A DNA stretch of 64,000 nt from Telmatactis stephensoni (GCA_029948255.1 JALIZF010001884.1:62001-126000); one strand, 5' to 3'; counted from the first letter of the stretch, positions 43,932-55,900 are shown. Program-made: numbers and translations. Notes: generated by a model from the letters alone, not told the origin.

Positions 43932-46900
43932 ATGGCGAGTATAACAGCAAAGAAGAGCAATCAAGAAGACGACGAAACGGCGAAGATGACGGATACAATA
44001 ACAGCCGATTCAGCTCCAACGATGGGAGCAAAGGCAGAATTGGCTGGTGGTTACACGAAAGGTACTGCAGAATTCTTTCTCGCATGTAAATATTCTTGCC
44101 ACTATATGTTTTGAACTTGGATTTGAGTCTACTTTAAGATCTTTGATGAACTGCAAGATTATTAGATGAAAGAAAAATCATCAAAGATGTACGAATTGCA
44201 TAACAACAAATTAAAGTTTACATGCATGAAAAAGCAACTTTGTCTAGTACAAGGTTAAGTTTGTTATCTGTTTGACCATTTTAATTCATGATTGATATAT
44301 CAATTTCAGAAAAATTAAGAAAAAACCCTCTTATGAACAATTTGTGCAGTAATAAAAGGTGTTTCAGTTGAACATAAATTTGCATCCAAAACACTGTCGG
44401 ACTTTGCTCTTGAAAATAATTGGTTCTCCAAAGTGGCGTGACACAAAAAATCCTAAACCTTCTTTCTTGTCTTTCTTTTTCAGAGAAACGAATGCTGGAA
44501 ATATTCAGTATCTGTTATTTTATTATTATGATGTCAATTTTTAGTGTCTGCTTGTTGGTTAATTTTAAACTGGATCTAGCAAAATACATTATTATTGCAA
44601 TTTGTAAGTACCTATTATATTTGTCCCGGCGTAGGCAATCGATGAAAATCGATCATCGAAAACCCAATCGATCAATCGATATCAATCAATTTAATTTGCT
44701 GATTAATATCGATTGATATCGGTGATCGATGACCAATCGAAAGGTCACAAGACTGAGCGCCAATCGATGAAAATCGATCATCGATTAACCATCGATTATT
44801 GAGTTTTTTCGATCATGTTACGAGACGTCATTTATTATGCAGTTGTCTTTGACCGCTACCCATTCCGGTATATCATTGCGGAACGTGCTAACAATCGATG
44901 CCAATCGATGAAAAGGTCACAGATTCTTGCGCCATCAATTGATCATCAATCACCAATATCAATTGATTAATTCTCATCGATTGTAATCGATTGCCATCAA
45001 TTGTCATAGATCATCGATTTCATCGATTGCCTACGCCGGGTATTTGTCCAGCTAGTCTGGCAGTGAGGTGAGAGTGATGGAGATTCAACTGAATAAGCTC
45101 CTGTTCACATGAGAGATGGTGCCCCTATGTAGTAGGGATAACTCTTTTGTTTTCTTTTCCCTGGGGGACACAGAGCAAAAGAGTTATCCCGAGTTATCCT
45201 GTTATCCGATCATCACAATATAAACACACTAAGATTTTCAATCAAGGTTTCTGCTGTCCTAGCTAGTCTTGGAAGATCTCTTATGCATTCTAGAACCACA
45301 ATTTAATTTCTAATTCTCACTAAAATCATCTGATTCTCACACAAGAAATTTATGAAAGCAAAAAATTTCCTTTGAACATTTGCACATAACATCATGGTTA
45401 AATGGATGTCACTGATTCTCAACCAATCAGAAAGCAACATTTGAGATATTCAGTTAAGTCTCCATCCCTCTCAACTCAGTCCCTGTTATGCCTTTATATG
45501 CAGATTTTGTATGAGTGCATGTGTCATACAAAATCTACTCTATTGCTGTGCACTTAAAAGCCCACTTGGATGAAAATTGGTGAAAATTGGAAACTGGTCA
45601 TTTCTATACATGTTGATTAATATAGTTAAATAACTAGCTAATCTTGGACAAAAATCTACATTTTAAGCTCATTATCACAGAGAAATTTTGGTTTAAAAGC
45701 TAAAAGAACGGGTTGAGTAATCAACATCATAATGACGTCATTTACTCACAATTTAAATGCTTAAAACCTTGACAATTTTCTCTTTCTCTATTGGATGTGA
45801 AGAAAATATTGCTTCTTGATGATTATTGGTGCCGTATACATAGGTTTCACTGAGTTTCAAGTCATTTTCAATTTTCATCGATTTTAATCCAAGTGCTCCT
45901 TTAACCACTGGGAGGTTTTAACCACTCGAAAAGCAAGAGAAACACTCGGCTACGCCTCGTGTTCCTAAGCTTGCTTTTCTCTTGCTCTACATCTTCCATC
46001 GTGTTTATATCACAGTACAGAGACATGCGCACGTTTTATATTGCTTAAACACAGAAAATCAACTCAATCATATAACTTGGCTTAACGAGAGTATATGTGA
46101 ATGATGCCAAAATATTTTTCATTATTTTTAGTTGTACTGACCTATATTTATTGTTTTTCAGTTGGAGGAATCCTCACAGCAGACTTTTTCTCAGGTCTTG
46201 TTCACTGGGGTGCTGACACATGGGGATCCATAGAGGTGCCAATAGTTGGCAAGGTAAACAATAAAACCACTGGCATGGCTTGCCATAGACATTTAAACAG
46301 CTAGCTAGTTTGTAAACTGTATTAGTAGAGCATATACACAGAGAAAATAGATAAGGGCAAAAACCATGGTCGCCAAGAATTTGTCACATTGCATGCCTAG
46401 TTACTGCTTGCTGTTCACTGCTCATCTGCCTCTTAGTGCACACACTTAAAGGCCCACTTGGATGAAAATCGATGAAAATTGGAAACTGATTATTTCTGAA
46501 GATGAATGAAGTTAAATAACTAACTACCCTATGCCCAAAAATCTGCATTTCAAGCTCATTATCACAGAGAAATTTTGATACAAAAGTCTAAAAGGACAAC
46601 AGTTGAGTAAGTGATGCCATTTACTCACAACGTAAATGCTAAAATACTTCACAATTTTGTCTTGTTTCATTGTTAGTAAAGAAAATGTTGCTTTTGGTGA
46701 TTATTGGGAGTCGTACAGATAGATTTTACTAAGTTTCAAGTCATTTCCAATTTTAATTTATTTTCATCTAAGTACCCCTTTAAATATTTATACGTATGAA
46801 TGCTTTGACAGTTGGCTCACTCACTACCAGTACTAGCAGAAAATGGTTACTTACACATGCCTAAAAAACAAGGGAATCTTTGATTTGAACATAAGTAAAT

Positions 46901-47558
46901 AGAAAATAAGGAGGATTTCTGGTCATAATTAATTTTATGTCTCAGCCTGATGAAATTCAGCTGTTTTAGTGTATTTATCTCAACATAGTTAGTAGCTATG
47001 ATCTCAATAGGGATAGTATTGGTCATCATGAATTACGTTAGTGTTGTAAATGTTTTAAAATTTGTGATTAATTTTCAGGCATTTATCAGACCGTTTCGGG
47101 AACATCATGTTGACCCAACAGCCATTACCCGCCATGATTTGATTGAAACCAATGGTGACAACTGCTTGATATGCCTTCCCATCCTCACCATAGTTACCTT
47201 AAAATACTTTGTTTGCACTCAAGAAACAATTGATTTCTGGCAGACCTGGGATTGGTACATCTATGCTCTAGCCATATTTGTCATGTTTACTAATCAGTTC
47301 CATAAGTGGTCGCATACATATTTTGGATTACCATGGTGGGTTGAAAAGCTGCAAGATTGGCATATCATTCTTCCAAGACTTCATCATCGGATTCACCATG
47401 TCTCGCCACATGAGACTTACTTCTGTATAACAACTGGCTGGCTGAATTATCCTCTTGAGGTCATTAATTTTTGGCGTAACCTTGAGTATATCATCACAAT
47501 GACAACAGGAGCACTACCAAGATCAGATGATCTTAACTGGGCTTCCAAGACCAAGTGA
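43932..47558 (+). CDS. PEDS1: PEDS1 (TMEM189/Kua), plasmanylethanolamine desaturase
   Basis: Four exons 43932-44061, 44484-44603, 46162-46253, 47079-47558 join in phase (1,1,0) to 273 residues; the human protein is 270. Two hydrophobic helices occupy about residues 50-85, then [22 protein letters not shown]. The histidine clusters of this desaturase family are all present: His98, His123/124 and His133, FHKWSH (189-193), His209, LHHRIHH (216-221) and His225. They would bind the di-iron centre. The enzyme makes the vinyl-ether double bond of plasmalogens in the ER membrane, using oxygen and cytochrome b5. The first ATG is used; the N-terminal 40 residues are polar and variable. It is not fused to a UBE2V1-like domain. 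Introns 2 and 3 are loaded with MITEs. Confidence 0.95.
44626..45040. mobile_element. ATCGAT-rich hAT-like MITE in PEDS1 intron 2
   Basis: Ends CCGGCGTAGGCAATCGATGA and TCATCGATTGCCTACGCCGG are inverted and flanked by TATTTGTC on both sides (44618-44625, 45041-45048), an 8-base target duplication. About 16 copies of ATCGAT crowd the two sub-terminal regions, with an ordinary middle of about 100 bases. Confidence 0.88.
45558..45900. mobile_element. MITE with TTAA flanks, copy 1 (PEDS1 intron 2)
   Basis: Ends AAGCCCACTTGGATGAAAA and the inverse of AAGGAGCACTTGGAT lie between TTAA tetramers. It aligns along its length with copy 2 at 46450-46779 (shared TCATTATCACAGAGAAATTT and GAGTTTCAAGTCATTT). 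The two copies lie on either side of PEDS1 exon 3 in the same orientation. Confidence 0.85.
45938..46050. mobile_element. Partial copy of the 4709-4895 MITE
   Basis: It shares AAAAGCAAGAGAA, CGCCTCGTGTTCCTAAGCTT, ATCTTCCATCGTGT and CACAGTACAGAGACATGCGC with that element. The outer left arm is missing. Confidence 0.8.
46450..46779. mobile_element. MITE with TTAA flanks, copy 2 (PEDS1 intron 3)
   Basis: Ends AGGCCCACTTGGATGAAAA and TTTTCATCTAAGTACCCCTT lie between TTAA tetramers. Same family as 45558-45900. Confidence 0.85.
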
Positions 47559-47644
47559 CTCTGTAGTTTTACATGCACATTTCAATCATTCCCAGGATAC
47601 GGAATTGAACAAAACACATGGCAAACATATTGGTGGTCTTAATA

Positions 47645-48300
47645 GGCCATTTGCACTAACAGGTCACGTGACTTTATCTCCCCTAAATCAAGCAGCACCA
47701 TCAAAATGAATGCCAGAAATAGAAAGAGCACCTCCATATATTAAAATTGCAACGTTTTAGTTTATAAGATGAATAAGAGAACAAATTAATGACAGCAAAT
47801 TTAAGATTAGATATTTTCTGAAGGACCCTGAAGATATCTTTGGATGGCACGAGCTTGCCATCCAGTGTGTTTTTCTAAATAAATCTTAAGAAAATATCCA
47901 ATCTTAAATTTACTGTCATTTCTCCTTTATTACATCTTATGAGCTGAAACTTTGCATTTTTCCCAGTATTGAGGTGCTCTTTCTATTTCTGGTGTTCATT
48001 TTGATGATGCTGCTTGATTTAGGGGAGATAGGGTCACATGACCTGTTAGTGAGCAAGGATGGCACAGTTGGTTAGTGTGTGGCCTTCGGTGCGAGAGGTC
48101 CATAGTTTGATCCTCAGTGACCTCACATCCTTGTTTCAACTTCTCTCCTTTCCGTGTAGCTTTAAATACTCTTAAAACGGAGCACAGATGGAGAGAGGGG
48201 GGTAAAATGAGTGCACCGTCGGCTTCCTGGAAGATTAGCTCGGCTAAAGGAACTACCGACGTTAAACAAGGTCCTTTACCTTTTTTTAGTGCAAACGGCC
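47645..48300. mobile_element. Foldback MITE with TA flanks, interrupted by a SINE
   Basis: The left arm begins GGCCATTTGCACTAACAGG and is mirrored over about 190 bases on the right (CCTGTTAGTG...CAAACGGCC once the SINE is removed). Outside both ends is TA, as for Tc1/mariner-type elements. The right end is split by the SINE at 48052-48285. Confidence 0.85.
48052..48285 (+). repeat. tRNA-derived SINE family, copy 2, nested in a MITE
   Basis: It begins AGCAAGGATGGCACAGTTGG (A-box-like GGCACAGTTGG) with a B-box-like GTTTGATCCTC near 48108, then the same body as 35863-36071, ending CCTTTACCTTTT. TTAGTG lies at both ends (48046-48051, 48286-48291) as a target duplication. Removing SINE plus one TTAGTG restores the MITE's inverted end. 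Confidence 0.87.
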
Positions 48301-49200
48301 TATTGACAGTAGAAAATCACAAACATGGCGGCTATGTCTTTTGTTCAATTCACTCTCCTGGGAATCATTGCAAACCAAGAATAGAAGTATTTTCTCAATA
48401 ATAATTACAATGCTACATCTTATAGGCAAGTTTGTGGCATATTTTCTCATCTTACTATTAATCATGATTGTTTGGTGTGGGCTTATACAAACCTATCAAT
48501 AGTTTGAATGGAGTTGTATAAACCCATCACCAAAGGTAATTAGTTATTCAAAACAAATTAAAGACACTAATATATAGATTTCTGCACTTTCACAAAACAC
48601 CTGGTCTCAACGTCCTTCTTGCTGTGTTGGGTTTTGTCTGCTAGATGTAAAGAAGACTTAATGTCTCAAGTATGAGCTATTTTGGAGTTACCATGTAATA
48701 ATATACAGCAACTTGTACTGAGGGCTTATACGGCCCATCGGCCACTCCTTTGCCAGCTACTTCAAATCTAGACCTGTCTGATTTATAACTTTTTGAGAAC
48801 AATGTCTTGTTGCTTTTCAATGTCTTGAATGAAAATGAGGCTTTGCTATTGATTAATGTACCTACTTATTTATTTAAAATTGATACTGCTTAAAGGTGTA
48901 ACTGTCACTATCTGATAGTCTAGTTAGTGTGAGAAATAGAATTTAAACACTAAAAGGGTCCACTACTTTGCATTCTATAATAATGGCTTTATTACGTGCG
49001 CTCTGATTTGCTGAGAACTGTGTGTGAATCTGCGTGCTCTGGTTGGATGAAATATTTTGATAAACATTATATGAAACAGATTCCATCTGCATCGGTACTC
49101 AAACGTGCACTGAAGACCTAAAAATATGGTGATATTAACAACAGTCATCGTATCTTCCTTTTTTGTTCTTACTACATTTTGACGTCATCTATGTATCTAT

Positions 49201-49343
49201 TAAGGATTGATGCACACATAGCATGCAGCTATCGAGTTTTGGGTGCACGCGGGAGGTTCCTAAGCACAAAAGAAGCGAAAGAGTAGAGACAAGTGCACCC
49301 AAAACTCGATAGTTGCACGATAAGTGTGTACCAATCCTTTTAT
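49201..49343. mobile_element. Short MITE
   Basis: CTATCGAGTTTTGGGTGCA is inverted as TGCACCCAAAACTCGATAG, with outer parts AAGGATTG and CAATCCTTT. Confidence 0.7.
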
Positions 49344-49865
49344 GACATAGGCTAGCTGAAACCAAAAACAGACATATTTTTACGCCCGGTTCGATTTTAA
49401 TTTGGAGTGCGCGCGCATCCTTGCCATTGTCGTGCGTGCTCGCGCACGGTTCAAAACTTCTCTGTTCAATAAAAAAAATCAACTAAAATTTATGCCACTT
49501 TTAATCCTTTTTTCGTTCTTATCAAAGATGTTAAAAATCGTACAGTGCTATGTCTTCTTGACTTTTGCAAAAATTATGATAAAAATTGAGAGAAAGGAAC
49601 TATTATTTGTCCTCAACTACTTCATCAACGTGCGTGAGCGTGCACTCATGGGGTTTGGGTGCACGGTGTCCAGCCAATCGGAGCGGGCGTTATATCATAG
49701 CTATGTTATGATAGAGTACAGATGCACGGGACTCGTCCAAACGTAAACACCTCACACGAAAATCATGTGAAACTCGTCTCTTTACCATCCTCAGGGGGCC
49801 AGGGCGTCTCGGACGTTAAAACTGGTAAATTAGGAATCGAAAGGCCGGTCGGCGTCCCTTCCTTT

Positions 49866-50003
49866 AGCCTGTGAACAGGCTCAGGGGGATTGGGGAGGGA
49901 AGGGGAGGGGGACTGGGAAGAAGTCCCTCTCCCCTTCTCGTCCCATCCCCCTCCACTCCCCTCCCCCTCCCCAATCTCCCTGAGTCTGTTCACAGGCTAC
50001 CCT
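49866..50003. mobile_element. G-rich MITE-like inverted repeat
   Basis: TAGCCTGTGAACAGGCTCAG and GTCTGTTCACAGGCTA bracket a strongly strand-skewed G-rich then C-rich interior (GGGGAGGG / CCCCTCCCC). Confidence 0.65.
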
Positions 50004-51776
50004 TTCTTCCGTTTTCCCTTCCCCTCGCATTCTTATCTCATATCCCCCTTCCTCTGTTTCTAGCTGAATGAGCAGAGCTGGATTTTATTCTGCATTATTC
50101 AGAAGGAATTGGGTACAGTATTCTAGACGCACAGCATTTTTACTATAAATTACTGCATACATTTATTATTGGGGCAACTGCCCCTGTCCCTGTGTCGTGC
50201 TTTCGTTCATGGAGTCAAAATTCATCAGACTTTAGAACAAGTTCTACCAGACATCGTTGTCAGCGGTATTTCTTTAGGAGCGAGAAACGAGCGACAAAAT
50301 AATATCCCTAATTCCCGAGGATGAAGCGTACGAAGCGCGTGTTCTACACAGTCTTAATAGCGTTGCGCAGCGACACTAAAAATAGCCCGCTTAATAGATG
50401 CATGACTCAGACAAACATTATGAATCTGAAATCGTACTGAATAGAACATGGAGAAACTTACATTTTATTATGAAAACGTTGCTTATGTTTTAAAAAATGA
50501 GCATTAAAATCCAAAGTACCGAAATCGGGCTCAAGGAGATGAAAAATTTGGTTTGTTTGTCTGAGTTGTGACGTCACGGTTGCGCTTCGCTATTGCAGTG
50601 TTTTGTACTCACGGCCATTCGCTGTGCACTGTTTATTGATTGATACGCCACAAATTATCTATTGCATACAAATGAAACCATGAATGCACACTGAACTGTT
50701 TTGTCAAAAGGGTTGAGTTTCTTTGGACCTTAGGATCCTTAAGAAAAAGAAAAACTGCCACCAGGCTTCAACAAGCTGTAGATAAAAGAAAGAAGAGCAA
50801 AATAGAACAGTAAAACCTGAGAAAGAAAAGGAATGGAAGGAAAAGAAAAGAGAATGTATTAACAGAAGGGGAGGACAACAAGAAAGAACCAATATATATG
50901 GTGCATGGTTTAATTGTTTTCCACTGGTTGAAATTCTTCTGAAGGTTAGGTTAACAGCTAAAAGGAAGTGGTCAATGCCCTAAAAAAATTAAACTTGGTG
51001 ACCACATCAAAAACGAGATAGCACTGGAAAATATTAACATGATCGATTTTGTTTTGAATTTCGGTTGACTCACGTGACCATTGGGAAAGGTCCAACTGAT
51101 GACGCTTTGCTTATGTTTCTGCTTCCTGCTATTCCCGGGGGGGGAGGGGGGGACTCCTATATATAAGAGGACGGGGATGCTCGTCGGAAATTTTGAAAAT
51201 GACCCCTAAAAGAGGGTCTCAATGGGGTTAACCGTCAACCGTCAAACGGCCTAAATTTTAATCGTCAACTGTAAAAAAAAACTGATTAACCGTCAAATAC
51301 ACTCTGGAACAATTTTTCTAAGTTATCGTTATCTTTTTCCAAATGCGCGTATTTCTCAAGACGTTATAACAATTTCACTATTTCAATACTGTTAAAACTA
51401 TATAAAAGTCATACTGAACTTCACATTGTTCAGGACTTCTGGCTCGTCGCAAGCATAGTGTTAGGGAAAGTTGGATGTCCTCCATTTTTGGCTGGGATTA
51501 GGGAATGCTTCAGAATGACCTGTATAAGTATCTGAGGTCCCGCTGGCTTTTGGAAAGTGGAATGATTTTTTTTAGATAACTCTTATTTCAAGGAATTTCA
51601 AGTGCATGTTTTTCTAAATAATGCCAAATTTGAAAGAATTTAGCTAATGCAAAGAGTTTATGTAATTATTCTTCGTTGAAACCTGAATTTTAAGCCAAAA
51701 AAGATTAGAGAAGAGAAATAGAATTTATTAAAAACAGAAAAGAAAACAGAAAAAAAGAAAGAAAGAAAAGTTGTTG

Positions 51777-52035
51777 GCGCCGCCGACAGGACTCGAACCC
51801 ATTACCCCAAGAAATTAGTATGTTAATTTTATGCAAAACCCCAAAAATTGGGCCATGCATCCAGACAAATCGCTGAATCATCGCATGTTACGTATAGGAT
51901 GGAGATTTCGGCCCCTTCCGCGATATCCGGTAGAACGCAGCAAGCTTCGCGGTCAAAGAGGGAGGAAACAGTCGGATCCTAGGCCATAAATGACTGCACC
52001 TTACCACTAGGCTAACTGGTCTACTGAGGGATTTG
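51777..52035 (-). repeat. tRNA-like segment with widely spaced A and B boxes
   Basis: On the minus strand a D-arm-like TAGCCTAGTGGTAAGGTGC (about 52000-52020) and a T-arm-like GGGTTCGAGTCCTGTC (about 51786-51805) are about 200 bases apart. It may be a tRNA relic interrupted by an insertion, or a SINE with its own head and a second B-box. Confidence 0.4.
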
Positions 52036-52496
52036 GAGGACAAAATAACCTAGTGTATCGCGTGAATGACTGTCTATTGTTGTGCTAATAATATACATGC
52101 AAAAATTTCTCGATGCTGATTGGCTAAGAGCAGTGCTGTTTCGAGGAAATTTAGTGCAGAAAAAAGGAAATTTAGTGCCAAAAAAAGGAAATTTAGTGCA
52201 AATTTCTTTTGGCGGAAAACAGTCAAAATGCACTTAAACGTCAAATTCTTCTTTTTATTCATCAAAGAAACAATTTATAAAACACTTTCAGTGGGATTTG
52301 TTTCCAAAATTGTCGAAAATATGCAAGAAAAATGTCAAAAAGTGCCCAAGTTTCGGGTGAAAAGTTTTGAATTTTTCCCTTGAGCGCGCGCTTGGTGACG
52401 ACATTCGAACACTAGGCGCGCGCTAACCTGATTTTTCAACTGAAAAGCTACAGAAAACTTGAAAATATTGCTCGAATTTTTGCATGTATATTATTA

Positions 52497-52666
52497 AAAG
52501 GAAATAATATGGTTTACTCGTGCAATTTAGAATAAATTTGACTCGTGAGTTTTCAAAGAGCACAAATTGCACTCGCCCTACGGGCTCGTGCAATTTTGAA
52601 CTCTTTGAAAACTCACTCGTGCAAATTTATTCTAAATTGCACTCGTAACCATATTATTTCCTATAC
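52497..52666. repeat. Long hairpin with GCACTCG words
   Basis: GGAAATAATATGGTT...GCAATTTAGAATAAATTTG at the left is inverted at the right with arms of about 75 bases around CGCCCTACGGGCTCG. Nested within the 2.3-kb element. Confidence 0.8.
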
Positions 52667-52671
52667 AAATT

Positions 52672-52760
52672 ACGCGATCCCGTGGCGCAGTTGGAAAACC
52701 CTTGAACTGTGAAGCAAACGAGCAGATGTAAGAGCTGGGTTCGAAACCGGCTAGGGGCCC
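52672..52760 (+). repeat. tRNA-like segment (SINE head or pseudo-tRNA)
   Basis: A-box-like TGGCGCAGTTGG and B-box-like GGGTTCGAAACC are at tRNA spacing, followed by a CT-rich tract to 52840. The acceptor ends GATCCCG / GGCTAGGGGCC pair only in part. Confidence 0.5.
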
Positions 52761-54016
52761 ATCTTTCTTTTTCTTTTTCTTTTTTTTTTTTTTTCTCTTT
52801 CTTTCTTTTTTTTTTTTTCTTTCTTTCTTTTCTTTTTTCCCACCGTTTCAAAATCAAAATTAGCTAGTCGTTAATTAAAAGAGAGAGAAAAGATACAAAC
52901 AGAAAAAAATCATGAAAGAATTTTACGTAGTAAGCACTAAGAAATCGTTAAGATAAATAGCTAAAGGTCGGGGTTTTGATAAAACCATAATTCACCAGCA
53001 TTTACCAAAGGTTCATTTAGAGAGAAATGTAACAATGTAACTGTAGTTTCTTAAGGGAAAAGCTGGGAAAGTACTAGTCGGCCTAAGCTAAGCGGCTATT
53101 TTCTTTGGGAAAGGAGGTTGGGTTCGTTCGAACCTCCGAACCAACCGAAGCGACGGGCCTGGAACACTAACCCTTATGATATCGAATTTCGCCTAATACA
53201 GCACATTTATTCTATTTCCTGGTCAAATATTAAACCGCAATACAAGAAACGGGCAAGTTAGACAACAACAAGTTGGAAAAGTAACAACTGGCGATATAAA
53301 GTGATTCATAAAAATCGATGGCTAACTATTGGTTATTAATATTCAATTGGATTATTTTATAATGCCTTATACATATGGATATGATCTAAATATGCCATCT
53401 AACCGTCAAAGAGTAGAATTAACTGTCAAACGTCAAAACACCGAACTTCTTGCCGTCAACTGTCAAAGAGGCAAGATTTTAACCGTCAACCGTCAAAGCT
53501 ATACCCCCATTGAGACCCTCCTAAAAGGTACCTGAGTGGTGTGGCAACAATTGATTTCTACCCTTAAAAGGTACCAATTCAAAAACAATAGTAAAGAATT
53601 AAAGCAATGAAACATTTTGCTATATCGATGTGCTGTGAAGATTCAATTCAGATCATCGAAATCGTCCCTTTCATGCTTATTTTCGGTAGTTTATTTACCC
53701 CAAAACAGTCCCTAAAAGGTACCAGCTATGTCTCTAGTAGTCCACTTAAGTCTGAGACACCCTAAAAGGTACCAGATTGCAGATTTTACGAGCATCCCCG
53801 TCCATTTACGATCGGAGTCCCCCCCGGGCTGCTATTGTTCCGGTTTTGTTGAAACGTCACCAGTTGGAGCTTTCAAATTCAAAACACAATCGATCGTTTA
53901 TTTTTATATTTTGCAGTGATTTCGGTAGTACCATCGACATATATTCTAACATTCACAGTCTACCATGCATGTTATATGTTTTTGTAAAGAGCAGATCTAG
54001 ATAGGGGCTATATAAA

Positions 54017-54018
<2 letters not shown>

Positions 54019-54047
<29 letters not shown>

Positions 54048-54048
54048 T
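54019..54048. repeat. (CAT)n microsatellite
   Basis: About ten CAT trinucleotides. Confidence 0.9.
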
Positions 54049-55648
54049 ATCATTCTAAGAGCTACCATCTAATCATGTAACAAGAAAGAAATTGCTCTTG
54101 TGAAGTAATTTCAAATATTTTATTCAGAACAATAATATAGAATATATAAGCACTTTAGAAAGAAAACTAAAAGTCTAAAAAGTCTAAGTCCATGTAATAA
54201 ATTCGATACTGAATGAGTACTGCGTATGTTGCTGCTTGCATGCGTATGTCTCCAACTTCTATTGTCTTGGACAAATGGATAATTTCTAGCTTGTTCATAC
54301 TTCTGCACTCGAATGTAATGCTCCGAAAAACTTTGGGGAGACTATATACGACTCTATTTACTGTATTTATGAGAGAGGTAGCCCTGAGCCAGGTCAAAAC
54401 CGTAATTGAGGCCATTTCCGTCCAGCGGCTCGCGCATACCCGTCATGTTATCACTTGATGTTGTTACCCAGACTGGTTTTACCAGTTTTGGGCATGGGCT
54501 TCCTGTGATAAGCCAAAAGCAAATATCAAACTGATATCTCTCGCTTCGTAGGCCGGCTACAAAACCGAGAGATATCAGTTACATCCTGTGTAGTTGACCT
54601 TAGCAGCCTTATAGCTTTGAGCATGTTATAAGTCTTAGTTGTCTTGAAACTTGTTGACGCTTGGCTTCTTCGATCATCAGGCCTACAAGGTGAGTCAGAA
54701 AGTAACTCGTTTATAGCCATTCCAGTCAATTAATTAAGATCATTCAACTGAAAATTTTCAGAAACAGTTTGGAAGAAGCCCACTAGAATGATCAACCGGC
54801 AAAATCCGTCACTTAGCCGCTATTTTGGTTTGATCATGAACAACAGTTATCAGTTCAGAGAAGTTTGCATAATTATCAAGGTCTGGTTCACACTAACCAA
54901 GTGTTAAACACATAGGCAATGATTGCGGCATGTCTGAGCGTATGATTACTGACCTACATGTACAGTGATATAATACTCTTAACTGTTCGCATCCTTTTTT
55001 AGAGCTTTTGACGAAGAAATCTACAATGATTTGCTCTGGTCTCAGGAACATTTTCTCATCAAATCTTCGTATGTAAGTATAAACTATATGAATTTTAACC
55101 CAGGACGTCGACGGCCCAGAACCTGCCACAACGATTCACAACCAATGCAAAACAACTCAACTTGTGATTATTAAATTCACGTGACTCACAGGATTCTTCA
55201 AATCACTAATGTTGGTCTAGATATTTATTTTATAAAGTGTTCTGATATATAAATTAATGAATGGAAATGTACTCGGAAATTAGTCAGGGAGCGTTGCGTG
55301 ACGAGGCTAAACAAGGCTGCGAGGGAGACTACTCGGAAATGTGCTCTGATATAAAAGAAAAACGTCTATGAAAGAGAAATAGTACTTTCGAGGAGTTTTC
55401 TCGGTATGTTGTTGCCGCGTCTCCAGCATTGCGTGACGAGATTAATAGAACACTTTCACGTGACATCAAAGCAGCTCAACAAAAGAATTTCAATCTCCTG
55501 AGAATTGGAACCTATTGTTTTGTCCTCCAAATTGAGCTGCATTTCGAGGTGCTGCAAATGGTCTATAGGTTGCTATCAATAGACGTCATATCGCGTCGCG
55601 TGCGGAATTTTTACCAGCTGAATTGTAAGTTTTCAAAAGAATTCTTTA

Positions 55649-55900
55649 AGGCTGGTTCACACTAGCGTCGGAATCAGAATCGGAATCGTAAGAAAACAAC
55701 AAAGAATTTAGGGATTAGAATACAAAAGAAAGGTGTTTTTCTTTGTTCCTTCCTTTGTCTTTGATTATGCTTATGCTTGGTCTTATGCTTCTTGCGATGC
55801 TTATGTCGATGTCTTATGTCACACGCTTGACTTAACTCTTTTGTCTTTTCCTTTGTTTTCTGCTTCCGATTCCGAATCCGACGCTAGTGTGAACCAGCCT
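55649..55900. mobile_element. Harbinger-like MITE with TTA flanks
   Basis: Ends AGGCTGGTTCACACTAGCG and CGCTAGTGTGAACCAGCCT are perfect inverted repeats, continued by TCGGAATCAGAATCGGAATC / GATTCCGAATCCGA. TTA lies on both sides. Confidence 0.85.

Larger units (their letters stand above)
51213..53519. mobile_element. 2.3-kb nested non-autonomous element with 8-bp duplication
   Basis: Ends AGGGTCTCAATGGGG and CCCCATTGAGACCCT are inverted, followed inward by many AACCGTCAAC / CGTCAAA words. CCTAAAAG lies on both sides (51205-51212, 53520-53527). The 8-base duplication fits hAT. No transposase frame is visible. Its cargo includes two tRNA-like segments (51777-52035, 52672-52760), a three-fold 23-base repeat AAGGAAATTTAGTGC (about 52143-52200) and a hairpin (52497-52666). 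Confidence 0.87.
51134..53828. mobile_element. hAT-like element with CCCGGGGG ends, copy 2, interrupted
   Basis: The same family as 40954-41465, flanked by CTGCTATT on both sides (51126-51133, 53829-53836). It is split at its first CCTAAAAG word by the 2.3-kb element at 51213-53519. The outer parts align with copy 1 from TCCTATATATAAGAGGA to GATCGGAGTCC. Confidence 0.87.
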
